The notes below the pieces were generated by a model that had not been told where the DNA came from, made no database searches, and was given only the letters and a program-made list of their open reading frames with translations. From an uncultured Pelagibacteraceae bacterium (GTDB lineage: Bacteria > Pseudomonadota > Alphaproteobacteria > Pelagibacterales > Pelagibacteraceae), in NCBI GenBank assembly GCA_902589315.1, contig CACISK010000005.1:42522-106521 (forward strand): 64,000 nucleotides of DNA, written 5' to 3'. Numbering within the stretch: the first letter of the stretch is position 1; the number at the start of each line of letters is the position of its first letter. A program made the translations under genes and the position numbers. Shown here piece by piece: positions 23,954-32,768 of this stretch.

Positions 23954-24981
23954 TGGAACAAACCGAAGTGAATACAAAAAATTGGAAATCTTTAATTAAA
24001 CCTGCAAAACTAGATGTTCAATTAAGCGATGATAAATCATTTGCAAAAATAACTGCAGAACCTCTAGAAAAAGGTTATGGATTAACATTAGGTAACTCTT
24101 TAAGAAGAATTTTATTATCCTCAATAAGAGGTACAGCGGTAACTTCAATTCAAATCGATGGTGTTTTACACGAATTTACCTCTATTAAGGGTGTTAGAGA
24201 AGATGTTACAGATATTGTTTTAAATATTAAATCTTTAGCACTCAAAAGTCTATCTGATGAACAAAAAAAATTAGTACTTGATGCTACTGGTCCAGGTGAA
24301 ATTAAAGCTTCAGACATAACACAAATTTCGGATATTGAGATTTTAAATCCAGATTTAGTAATCTGTAATTTAGATGAAAAAACTAAATTTCATATGGAAA
24401 TGACTGTAGGAACGGGTAAAGGATATGTTTCGGCAGATATGAATAAGCCTGAAGATCCGCCTCTTGGATTAATCCCAATAGACTCATTATTTAGTCCAGT
24501 TAAAAAAGTATCATACTCAGTAAGTACAGCGAGAGAAGGTAAAGCTTTAGATTATGATAAATTAACTATGGAAGTTGAAACAAATGGATCAATTTCAGCA
24601 GAAGATGCAGTTGCATATTCTGCTAGAATTTTTCAAGACCAATTAGGAATGTTTGTTAATTTTGATGAACCTCAAGAGGTCATTGTTAAAGAACAGCCCT
24701 CAGAGCCAGAATTTAATAAAAATTTATTAAGAAAAGTTGATGAATTAGAATTATCTGTAAGATCAATGAATTGTCTAAAAAATGATAATATCATTTACAT
24801 TGGTGATTTAGTTCAAAAATCTGAAGGCGAAATGTTAAGAACACCTAATTTTGGTAGAAAATCATTAAATGAGATTAAAGAAGTGTTAACTGGAATGTCA
24901 TTATATCTTGGTATGGAAATTCCAAATTGGCCTCCAGATAATATTGCTGAGTTATCTAAAAAACTAGAGGAAGCTATCTAA
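23953..24981 (+). CDS. rpoA: DNA-directed RNA polymerase subunit alpha
   Basis: [40 protein letters not shown]; alpha-[25 protein letters not shown]. Confidence 0.98.
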   Translation: MEQTEVNTKNWKSLIKPAKLDVQLSDDKSFAKITAEPLEKGYGLTLGNSLRRILLSSIRGTAVTSIQIDGVLHEFTSIKGVREDVTDIVLNIKSLALKSLSDEQKKLVLDATGPGEIKASDITQISDIEILNPDLVICNLDEKTKFHMEMTVGTGKGYVSADMNKPEDPPLGLIPIDSLFSPVKKVSYSVSTAREGKALDYDKLTMEVETNGSISAEDAVAYSARIFQDQLGMFVNFDEPQEVIVKEQPSEPEFNKNLLRKVDELELSVRSMNCLKNDNIIYIGDLVQKSEGEMLRTPNFGRKSLNEIKEVLTGMSLYLGMEIPNWPPDNIAELSKKLEEAI

Positions 24982-25424
24982 TGAGACATAAAATGGGCTA
25001 TAAAAAGCTCAATAGAACTTCAGAACATAGAAAAGCACTGATTAAAAACATGCTTAACTCATTAATAAAATATGAGCAGATTACAACCACATTACCAAAA
25101 GCAAAAGTTCTAAAGCCTCAAGCAGACAAAATCATTACACTAGGCAAGAAAGATACATTATCTAATACAAAGACTTTAATCTCAAAACTTCAAGACGTTA
25201 AATCTACAAATAAAGTTAAAAAAACTCTTTCTAAGAGATATGAAAATAGAAAAGGTGGATATACAAGAATTATTAAGGCTGGATTTAGATATGGTGATAA
25301 TGCGCCAATGGCAGTAATTGAATTTGTAGACAGAGATGTTGAAGCAAAAAGAGTTGATAAAAAGAAAAAGAACCAAACTAAAGATACACCAAAAGTAGAA
25401 GATAAAAAACAAGTTACAGCTTAA
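24981..25424 (+). CDS. rplQ: 50S ribosomal protein L17
   Basis: [42 protein letters not shown]. Confidence 0.98.
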   Translation: MRHKMGYKKLNRTSEHRKALIKNMLNSLIKYEQITTTLPKAKVLKPQADKIITLGKKDTLSNTKTLISKLQDVKSTNKVKKTLSKRYENRKGGYTRIIKAGFRYGDNAPMAVIEFVDRDVEAKRVDKKKKNQTKDTPKVEDKKQVTA

Positions 25425-25447
25425 TCTTTAACTCATATTTTATTTAA

Positions 25448-25475
25448 TTGATGTTGTAAAACAATTGTCTAATAT
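25448..25475 (+). promoter_or_regulatory. Candidate promoter for the polysaccharide lyase gene (TTGATG 25448-25453, 16-nt spacer, TAATAT 25470-25475)
   Basis: Hexamer match in the 65-nt gap after rplQ; weak in AT-rich background. Confidence 0.3.
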
Positions 25476-25489
25476 TTTATATTAATGAA

Positions 25490-26407
25490 ATGAGGCATAT
25501 AATTTTTCAAATATTTATATTATTTTTTTTTACAACTAATGTTTTAAAAGCAAGCCCACCAAAAATTGAAGGTATAAAATATTATACGTTAGATGACGAT
25601 AATATGCCTTGGTTTAATTTAGATAATGAAAAAGATTTAATAGACTTATCAAATATTGACTGTCAATGGAGTCACGGAAAAAAAACTAAATGTAGAATGC
25701 ACTTATCACCTTTATATAACTTTCCAAAAGACGGATTATTAATTCAAAATAAAATTGTTAGATCTGGTAAATTTGCTTGGAAATTTAAAAATGGTGAGGG
25801 TGACTGTGGTCAACAAAGAAAATCAGATGAGTGCAATACTTTTAGAGAAAGATCTGAAGTTAGCATGTTAGGATTAAAGTCTAAAAATACATGGTTTAAA
25901 TTTAGCATTTATATCCCTGACAATAGTGAATTTACTATTCCTATAAGTAACACTATTTGGCAAATACATTCTAAAGCGGGTCCAGTAAATTTTATGTTTA
26001 GAATTGCTCCAAATGGAGATTTACAATGGACAGATTTTGTAAATCATAGTTTTGGAGGTTTTGACACTTATAAAATTTTAGAAGCAAATAATGTAAAAGG
26101 TAAATGGAATGATTTTGTTATTAATATGGAATTTGTTGATTGGCCAAATAAGAGTTTTATTAAGATTTGGGCAAATAACGAACTTGTAGTTAATTACTAT
26201 GGATTAACTAATAATAATATAAGTAAACAGCCGTATATGAAGTTTGGAATATACAAAAGTAATATTAATAGGTTTAATATAATGCACAAAGGTAATCCTC
26301 CAAAAAGAGCTGATACCATTGTATATTATGACTCTATAGCTATAGGTAAAAAGTGTAAAGACCTGAGGCTAGATGAAGAAAACAATAGTTGCAAAAAATT
26401 AAAATAA
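25490..26407 (+). CDS. Secreted polysaccharide lyase-like protein (heparin lyase I-like family)
   Basis: N-terminal signal-peptide-like MRHIIFQIFILFFFTTNVLKAS; RERSEVSMLG, TIWQIHSK, KWNDFVINMEF, MKFGIYKS, DTIVYYDSIAIG resemble the jelly-roll polysaccharide lyase family. Confidence 0.7.
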   Translation: MRHIIFQIFILFFFTTNVLKASPPKIEGIKYYTLDDDNMPWFNLDNEKDLIDLSNIDCQWSHGKKTKCRMHLSPLYNFPKDGLLIQNKIVRSGKFAWKFKNGEGDCGQQRKSDECNTFRERSEVSMLGLKSKNTWFKFSIYIPDNSEFTIPISNTIWQIHSKAGPVNFMFRIAPNGDLQWTDFVNHSFGGFDTYKILEANNVKGKWNDFVINMEFVDWPNKSFIKIWANNELVVNYYGLTNNNISKQPYMKFGIYKSNINRFNIMHKGNPPKRADTIVYYDSIAIGKKCKDLRLDEENNSCKKLK

Positions 26408-26409
26408 AA

Positions 26410-27318
26410 ATGAAAAAATCAATTAACGTAGATAAATCTTTTAATGACATGCGTATTGATAGATTTATTCGAAATCATTTAGGAAAAATTCCACAAGGAC
26501 TTATTGAAAAAAACTTAAGAAATGGAAAATTAAAATTAAATCAAAAAAAAGTAAAAAGCTCTCAAAAAGTTAAAACTGGTGACAAACTTAATATTTATAA
26601 TTTAAATTTTGAAGAAAAAATTGAGCAACACAAAAAACAATATAATCCAAGTAATGAAATTATAAAAGAAAATGAAGATTTAATTATTGAAAATAACGAA
26701 AATTTCGTTGTTTTAAATAAACAATCAGGAATTTCAGTGCAGGGTGGTACAAAATCTAAAAAGAATATTATTGATATATTTGCAAAAAGTAATTTATTTA
26801 GAGACGAGAAACCTTATTCTGTTCATAGATTAGATAAGGATACTTCAGGTGTTTTTATAATTGCAAAGAATAGAGAAACGGCTCAACTTCTTACATCACT
26901 TTTTAGATTAAGAAAGGTTTATAAAACCTATTTAGCAATATGTAGTGGTGAATTAATTTTAATTGATAAAGGTGTAATAAAAGATGATTTGATAAGATAT
27001 GAAAATAAAAAAAAAATTATTGAAAAGGCTGAAACAAAATATGAAATTTTAGATAAAAATAATAATGCGACCTTCATTCAACTAAATCCTATAACTGGTA
27101 GAAAGCACCAATTAAGAAAACAATTATTTAATTTAGGAAATTCTATTATTGGTGATAAAAAATATAATTCAACAAATACCTCAAAAATAAATAATAAAAA
27201 TCTAATGTTACATTCTTATGAAATAAAATTTAAAATAAATGAGAAAAAATATACTTTTAGAGCTACCCCTCCAGAATATTTTAGAAATATGTTAAAAACT
27301 AAAAGACTTAATTTTTAA
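26410..27318 (+). CDS. RluC/RluD-like 23S rRNA pseudouridine synthase
   Basis: S4-like N-terminus; [20 protein letters not shown] catalytic motif; [25 protein letters not shown]. Confidence 0.92.
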   Translation: MKKSINVDKSFNDMRIDRFIRNHLGKIPQGLIEKNLRNGKLKLNQKKVKSSQKVKTGDKLNIYNLNFEEKIEQHKKQYNPSNEIIKENEDLIIENNENFVVLNKQSGISVQGGTKSKKNIIDIFAKSNLFRDEKPYSVHRLDKDTSGVFIIAKNRETAQLLTSLFRLRKVYKTYLAICSGELILIDKGVIKDDLIRYENKKKIIEKAETKYEILDKNNNATFIQLNPITGRKHQLRKQLFNLGNSIIGDKKYNSTNTSKINNKNLMLHSYEIKFKINEKKYTFRATPPEYFRNMLKTKRLNF

Positions 27319-27931
27319 TATTTGATAAAAAATTTTTTATCAAATCGTTCTCAATATTTTTATAATTTTGTTTTTTGATCTTAGATAAATTTGAAACCCC
27401 TCTATCTCTAATTCCACAAGGAACTATCTTTTTATAAACATTAAGATCATTAGAGATATTTAATGCAAAACCGTGATAAGCAATCCATTTCTTAACTTTT
27501 ATGCCTATTGCTGCAATCTTATCTATTTTACCAGATTTGTGTTCAAACCAAATTCCAATATTTTTTCTATCAGCAAAACACTTTATATTATAATTTTTTA
27601 AAGTATCTATAATTGTCTTTTCGATTGCAGTTATAATTTTTTTTATATTCTTACCTCTTTTGTTTAGGTCAATCACAAAATAAAAAACTAATTGACCAGG
27701 ACCATGATATGTTATTTTTCCTCCTCTATTCGTTTTAATAAAGTTTATAGATTTATCTAAAATCTCATTATCACTAAAACTTGTTCCACCTGTATAAATC
27801 TCTTCATGTTCAAGTATCCAAATAAGTTCTTTATTTTTATTCACTTTGATTTGTTCCAATCTATCTTCAAGTATATCTATCGCAGATTTATATTTTATTG
27901 GTTTTACTGACTTTTTGATCTCTATTGTCAT
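27308..27931 (-). CDS. lipB: Octanoyltransferase (lipoate biosynthesis)
   Basis: [55 protein letters not shown]. Confidence 0.95.
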   Translation of the reverse strand: MTIEIKKSVKPIKYKSAIDILEDRLEQIKVNKNKELIWILEHEEIYTGGTSFSDNEILDKSINFIKTNRGGKITYHGPGQLVFYFVIDLNKRGKNIKKIITAIEKTIIDTLKNYNIKCFADRKNIGIWFEHKSGKIDKIAAIGIKVKKWIAYHGFALNISNDLNVYKKIVPCGIRDRGVSNLSKIKKQNYKNIENDLIKNFLSNIKN

Positions 27932-27992
27932 TATAAATTTGTATTATTTTTATTTTGTATTAATAGTGCCAACTAAATTATAGGTAAATTTT

Positions 27993-29366
27993 ATGACTAT
28001 AGTAAAAAAAATAAAAGATAAAAAAGTTAACTTTGAATTTAACAAAGAATTCATCAAAGTTGTCACAGATAAAATTGCCTCAAATGACGCCGGATTTATA
28101 ACAAATTCGTTCAATGCTATGCATCCAGCAGATGCTGCTGATATAATTGAACATTTAAGTCAAAATGATAGAGAAAATTTAATAAAATTAAATAGTTTCA
28201 AAGTTGATCCTGAAGTTTTTGTTGAATTAAATGAATCAATACAGTCTGAGATGATTGCTTATTTATCATCTGACTCAATAGTAAACATACTAAAAAATTT
28301 AGAGTCAGATGACGCAATTAAGATTTTAGAAAATGTAGACGAAAAAGATAAAAATACAATTCTTAGCTCATTACCTCCTAAAGACCGATTTGCATTACTT
28401 GAAAGTTTAAGTTATCCAGAAGACTCTGCTGCTAGATTAATGCAGCGAGAATTTACAGCTATACCAAGCAACTGGTCTGTAGGACAAACGATAGACTATC
28501 TAAGAGAAAATAAAGAACTTCCTGAAGAATTTCTCGAAATATTTATAGTTGATCAAGAATTCAAACCTATTGGGACAGTTCCTTCATCAAGAGTATTAAG
28601 AACTCCAAGAGACACAAAAATGATGTCAATAATGGCTGAGTCTCAAACTTTAATACCAGTTGACATGGATAGAGAGGAAGTCGGTAATTTATTTGAAAAT
28701 TATAATTTGAGTTCAGCAGCTGTAGTGGATAAGTCTGACAAATTAGTTGGGATGATAGCTTATGATGATGTTTTAACAATATTAAAAGAAGAAGCTGAAG
28801 AGGACGTGCTTAGATTAGCTGGAGTAGGTGATGAAGAAATAACAGATGGAGTAATAACAAAAACTAAGAGAAGATTTAATTGGCTGTTATTAAACTTGTT
28901 TACTGCTTTTCTAGCAACTTATTGCATTAGTTTATTTGGTGCTACTATAGAGCAAATGGTAGTATTAGCTTTTTTAATGCCAATAGTAGCATCAATGGGT
29001 GGTAACGCTGGGATGCAAACATTAGCTGTCACAGTAAGATCTTTAGCTACACAAGATTTAACAAAAAATAATTTTACAAATAATATTATTAAAGAATTTA
29101 ATATTGGAGTTTTAAATGGAGTTATTTTTGCAATTATAAGTTCTTTGATAGTTCAACTATGGTTTAATGATATTCAGCTCTCCTTAATAATTTCAATTTC
29201 AATGGTTTTAACTATGATAGTTGCTGGTCTTTTTGGTATTTTAGTGCCAGTTACATTAAATAAAATGAAAATTGATCCTGCAATTTCTTCTAGTGTATTT
29301 GTTACAACAATAACAGATGTAATTGGATTTGTATCTTTCTTAGGTGTGGGAGCTTATTTTTTATAA
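27993..29366 (+). CDS. mgtE: Magnesium transporter MgtE
   Basis: MgtE N domain, CBS domains, C-terminal TM region MPIVASMGGNAGMQTLAVTVR. Confidence 0.96.
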   Translation: MTIVKKIKDKKVNFEFNKEFIKVVTDKIASNDAGFITNSFNAMHPADAADIIEHLSQNDRENLIKLNSFKVDPEVFVELNESIQSEMIAYLSSDSIVNILKNLESDDAIKILENVDEKDKNTILSSLPPKDRFALLESLSYPEDSAARLMQREFTAIPSNWSVGQTIDYLRENKELPEEFLEIFIVDQEFKPIGTVPSSRVLRTPRDTKMMSIMAESQTLIPVDMDREEVGNLFENYNLSSAAVVDKSDKLVGMIAYDDVLTILKEEAEEDVLRLAGVGDEEITDGVITKTKRRFNWLLLNLFTAFLATYCISLFGATIEQMVVLAFLMPIVASMGGNAGMQTLAVTVRSLATQDLTKNNFTNNIIKEFNIGVLNGVIFAIISSLIVQLWFNDIQLSLIISISMVLTMIVAGLFGILVPVTLNKMKIDPAISSSVFVTTITDVIGFVSFLGVGAYFL

Positions 29367-30170
29367 TCAAAAATTATCAATCAATCTTACTCCATTAATA
29401 TGATAGGCAATAAATAGTCTATATTTAGATTTAAAATTATCTAACTTCATTTTTTTTTCATCTCTAAATTCAAGATAATCAATTTTAATTTTAAATTTAT
29501 TTTCAAGCTCATATTTGTATTTTGACAAATCTATAAATTTATTCTTTTTTGATAATTTTTTTAATTTATCCAATCTGTTGGCTATTTTTGAGGCTATTTT
29601 TATAGATGATTTTTTTAATAATTTATTTCTTGTAGATAAAGCAATTTTATTATTTTCTCTAACTGTGGGACAGCCAACAATATTTATTTTATATTTTTTA
29701 CCTAATATTTTTTTTATTAACATGTATTGTTGATAATCCTTTTCACCCATAAAAACATGCTTAGATTTAACAATAGATAGCAATCTATTCATTACATTTA
29801 ATACTCCCTCAAAATGTCCTTTTCTATATTTAGCACACAAAATCTTATCAGATTTATTAAGTTTAAAACTTTTCATTTTTTTTCTATATATTTCTTTTAC
29901 CTCTGGAAAAAACAAATAATTAACTTTTAATTTTTTTAATATTGAAATGTCTTTCTTTATATTTCTAGGGTAATTTTTAAAATCTTTTTTTTGATTAAAT
30001 TGGGTTGGATTGACAAAAATACTTACTATTGTTTCTTTGTTATTTTTTTGTGAAATTTTTATTAAAGATACATGGCCTTTATGAATTCCACCCATTGTAG
30101 GTACAAATCCGACATTTTTGTAATTTTTTACTGCCTTATTTAGTTCAAAAACATTTTTTAAAATTTTCAT
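29367..30170 (-). CDS. panC: Pantothenate synthetase
   Basis: VGFVPTMGGIHKGHVSLI, VSIFVNPTQFN, MGEKDYQQ. Confidence 0.95.
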   Translation of the reverse strand: MKILKNVFELNKAVKNYKNVGFVPTMGGIHKGHVSLIKISQKNNKETIVSIFVNPTQFNQKKDFKNYPRNIKKDISILKKLKVNYLFFPEVKEIYRKKMKSFKLNKSDKILCAKYRKGHFEGVLNVMNRLLSIVKSKHVFMGEKDYQQYMLIKKILGKKYKINIVGCPTVRENNKIALSTRNKLLKKSSIKIASKIANRLDKLKKLSKKNKFIDLSKYKYELENKFKIKIDYLEFRDEKKMKLDNFKSKYRLFIAYHINGVRLIDNF

Positions 30171-30204
30171 TTTTAATAAATATGATTATAAGTAAAACAT
30201 CTTA

Positions 30205-31020
30205 ATGATTAAACAAGCTATAATTCCTCTTGCTGGTTTGGGTACACGTTTGTTACCTCTGACAAGTGTTTTTCCTAAAGAACTGCTTCCAATAAATGGA
30301 AAACCAGGAATTGAGTATATTTTAGATGAATGTATTGAGGCTGGTATAAGTGAAATAATTTTTATTATTTCAAAAAAAAAAGAGATGATAAAGAAATATT
30401 TCAATAATGATAATTTTTACAAATCAATTATAAAAAAAAAGAAAGATCCCAGAATAATTAAAGAGTATAAAAAAATCCTTTTTTTTAGAAAAAAAATTAA
30501 ATTTGTTTATCAAAATAAACCCATGGGAACTGGTGATGCTGTACTCAAAACTAAAAAGTTTATAAAAAATAATTATTTTTTAATGTTGTTACCTGATGAT
30601 TTAATTATGAAAAAAAATTGTTCAAAAGATATGATAAATATTCATAAAAAATTAAAAGGATCTGTAATGGCCAGCATGAAAGTTAAAAAAAACAATGTAG
30701 ATCGTTGGGGAATATATTCAATTAAAAAAAATATTGACACATTAAATTTTAAAATTGCTGATGTAATTGAAAAACCTAATACTAAAGATGCCCCTTCAAA
30801 TAACGCAGTAATAGGCAGATATATATTATCAAAGAAAATTTTTCATTATCTAAAAAATCAAAAGAAAGGTAAAGGTGGTGAAATACATATTACAGATGCA
30901 ATAAGACGAATGATTTTAGATCAATATTTATTTATCGGACATAAATTTAGAGGCAATTATTTAGATTGTGGATCAATGAAGGGTTATATTAAATCTGGAA
31001 TTGAAATTTCTAAGCTATGA
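30205..31020 (+). CDS. galU: UTP--glucose-1-phosphate uridylyltransferase
   Basis: KQAIIPLAGLGTRLLPLTSVFPKELLPINGKPGIEYILDE. Confidence 0.95.
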   Translation: MIKQAIIPLAGLGTRLLPLTSVFPKELLPINGKPGIEYILDECIEAGISEIIFIISKKKEMIKKYFNNDNFYKSIIKKKKDPRIIKEYKKILFFRKKIKFVYQNKPMGTGDAVLKTKKFIKNNYFLMLLPDDLIMKKNCSKDMINIHKKLKGSVMASMKVKKNNVDRWGIYSIKKNIDTLNFKIADVIEKPNTKDAPSNNAVIGRYILSKKIFHYLKNQKKGKGGEIHITDAIRRMILDQYLFIGHKFRGNYLDCGSMKGYIKSGIEISKL

Positions 31021-32306
31021 AAATTTGCATTATAGGATCTGGTTATGTTGGTTTAGTTACTGGAGCTTGTTTTTCTGACTTAGGTAATACAGTTACTTGT
31101 GTTGATATTAATAGAAAAATTATAGAAAAATTAAATAAAGGTATAATACCAATTTATGAACCTGGCCTACAAGAATTGGTTATAAGAAATTCAAAAAAAA
31201 AAAGACTTTTATTTACAACAGATATTTCTAACTCAATAAAAAAGTCAGATATCATTTTTATTTGTGTTGGAACTCCTACAAAAAATAATAAAGCTGATTT
31301 GAAATATGTATTTCATGTTACCAAAAGTATAAAATCTAATCTAAACAGGTATAAAATAATAGTTACTAAATCTACAGTCCCAGTTACAACAGGTGATAAA
31401 ATTACAAAAATTTTAGAATCAAATAAAAATAAAAATAAGTTTGATGTTGTATCCAATCCTGAATTTTTAAGAGAAGGTGAAGCTATTAGAGATTTTCAAT
31501 TCCCAGATAGAGTTGTAGTAGGCACAAACAGCAATAAAGCAAATAAAATCATGAAAAAATTATATCTCCCTTTAATTAAGAAGGGTGGAAGATATTTCCA
31601 TACTTCCAGAAGATCAGCAGAACTAATTAAATATGCGTCAAACGCTTTTTTAGCGACTAAAATTACATTTATTAATGAAATAGCCAATTTATGTGAAAAA
31701 TCAAACATAGACGTTAAAGAAGTTGCAATTGGCATGGGTTTAGATGAAAGGATAGGAAGCAGGTTTCTACGTGCTGGCCCAGCCTATGGTGGATCATGTT
31801 TTCCAAAGGATACAAGAGCACTTGTTTCAACTGCTAGAATGTTTAACACAAATCTTTCAGTCGTAAAATCAGTAATTAATTCAAATGATAAAAGAAGTAA
31901 TTTATTATTAAATAAAATAAGCAAAATAATGAATAACAAAATTAAAAATAAAAATATTACATTTTTGGGTGTTACTTTTAAACCAGGCACTGATGACATG
32001 AGAGAGTCCTCTTCATTAAAAATGATACCTTCTTTAACAAGGAAGGGTGCACATATAAATTATTACGAACCAACTGGCAAGAAAAAGGAATTAAAATCCA
32101 AAAATATAAACTATGTTGATAATATAAAAGATGCTTGTAAAAGTGCAGATTTAATAATTATACATACAGAATGGAATGAATTTAAGCAACTCAACTTTAA
32201 AAAAATTACAAAAAAAAGAAATTTTAAAGTTTTTGATATGAGAAATCTTTACTCAACTTATGAAATGAAAAAAAATAAAATAAATTATTTTAGTATTGGT
32301 AGATAA
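31017..32306 (+). CDS. ugd: UDP-glucose 6-dehydrogenase
   Basis: KICIIGSGYVGLVTGACFSDLG, GPAYGGSCFPKDTRAL, FLGVTFKPGTDDMRESSSL. Confidence 0.96.
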   Translation: MKICIIGSGYVGLVTGACFSDLGNTVTCVDINRKIIEKLNKGIIPIYEPGLQELVIRNSKKKRLLFTTDISNSIKKSDIIFICVGTPTKNNKADLKYVFHVTKSIKSNLNRYKIIVTKSTVPVTTGDKITKILESNKNKNKFDVVSNPEFLREGEAIRDFQFPDRVVVGTNSNKANKIMKKLYLPLIKKGGRYFHTSRRSAELIKYASNAFLATKITFINEIANLCEKSNIDVKEVAIGMGLDERIGSRFLRAGPAYGGSCFPKDTRALVSTARMFNTNLSVVKSVINSNDKRSNLLLNKISKIMNNKIKNKNITFLGVTFKPGTDDMRESSSLKMIPSLTRKGAHINYYEPTGKKKELKSKNINYVDNIKDACKSADLIIIHTEWNEFKQLNFKKITKKRNFKVFDMRNLYSTYEMKKNKINYFSIGR

Positions 32307-32768
32307 TTAATTAAGATCAAATATAGCATCAACTTCAACTGCAACACCCAATGGAAGGCTATTAGTGCTGACAGCAGCTCTTGCATGTGAGCCAGATTCA
32401 TCAAATACACTTTTTATTAGATCTGAGGCTCCATTTATGACTTTTGGCTGCTCAGTAAAATTATCAGTAGAATTAACATATCCAGTAAGTTTTAAACATG
32501 ATTTAATTTTGGACAAATCATCACCACATGCTTTTTTTGCTTGAGATATTATGCTTAACGCACATCTTTTAGCTGCCTCATAACCTTGTTCTGTATTATA
32601 ATCTTTTCCAAGTTTTCCCTTAATTAAATTTCCATTCTCATCAATTGATATTTGACCAGATATGAATAGTAAATTTCCAGACATTCTAGTAGCAGCATAT
32701 GATCCAACAGGATCATTAGCTTTTGGTAATTTGATATTTAAATTCTTTAAATTTTCATCTGCCGACAT
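32307..32768 (-). CDS. RidA/YjgF-family protein
   Basis: YAATRMSGNLLFISGQISIDENGNLIKGKLG...SHARAAVSTNSLPLGVAVEVDAIF. Confidence 0.88.
   Translation of the reverse strand: MSADENLKNLNIKLPKANDPVGSYAATRMSGNLLFISGQISIDENGNLIKGKLGKDYNTEQGYEAAKRCALSIISQAKKACGDDLSKIKSCLKLTGYVNSTDNFTEQPKVINGASDLIKSVFDESGSHARAAVSTNSLPLGVAVEVDAIFDLN

Noticed and set aside
27932-27992. Divergent lipB/mgtE promoter or magnesium riboswitch
   Set aside because: The 61-nt gap is AT-rich with many weak hexamer matches and is too short for a known Mg2+ riboswitch; cannot be supported by eye.
30205-32306. galU-ugd as part of an exopolysaccharide cluster
   Set aside because: No glycosyltransferases, Wzx/Wzy or export genes adjacent; flanked by panC and ridA/topA housekeeping genes.
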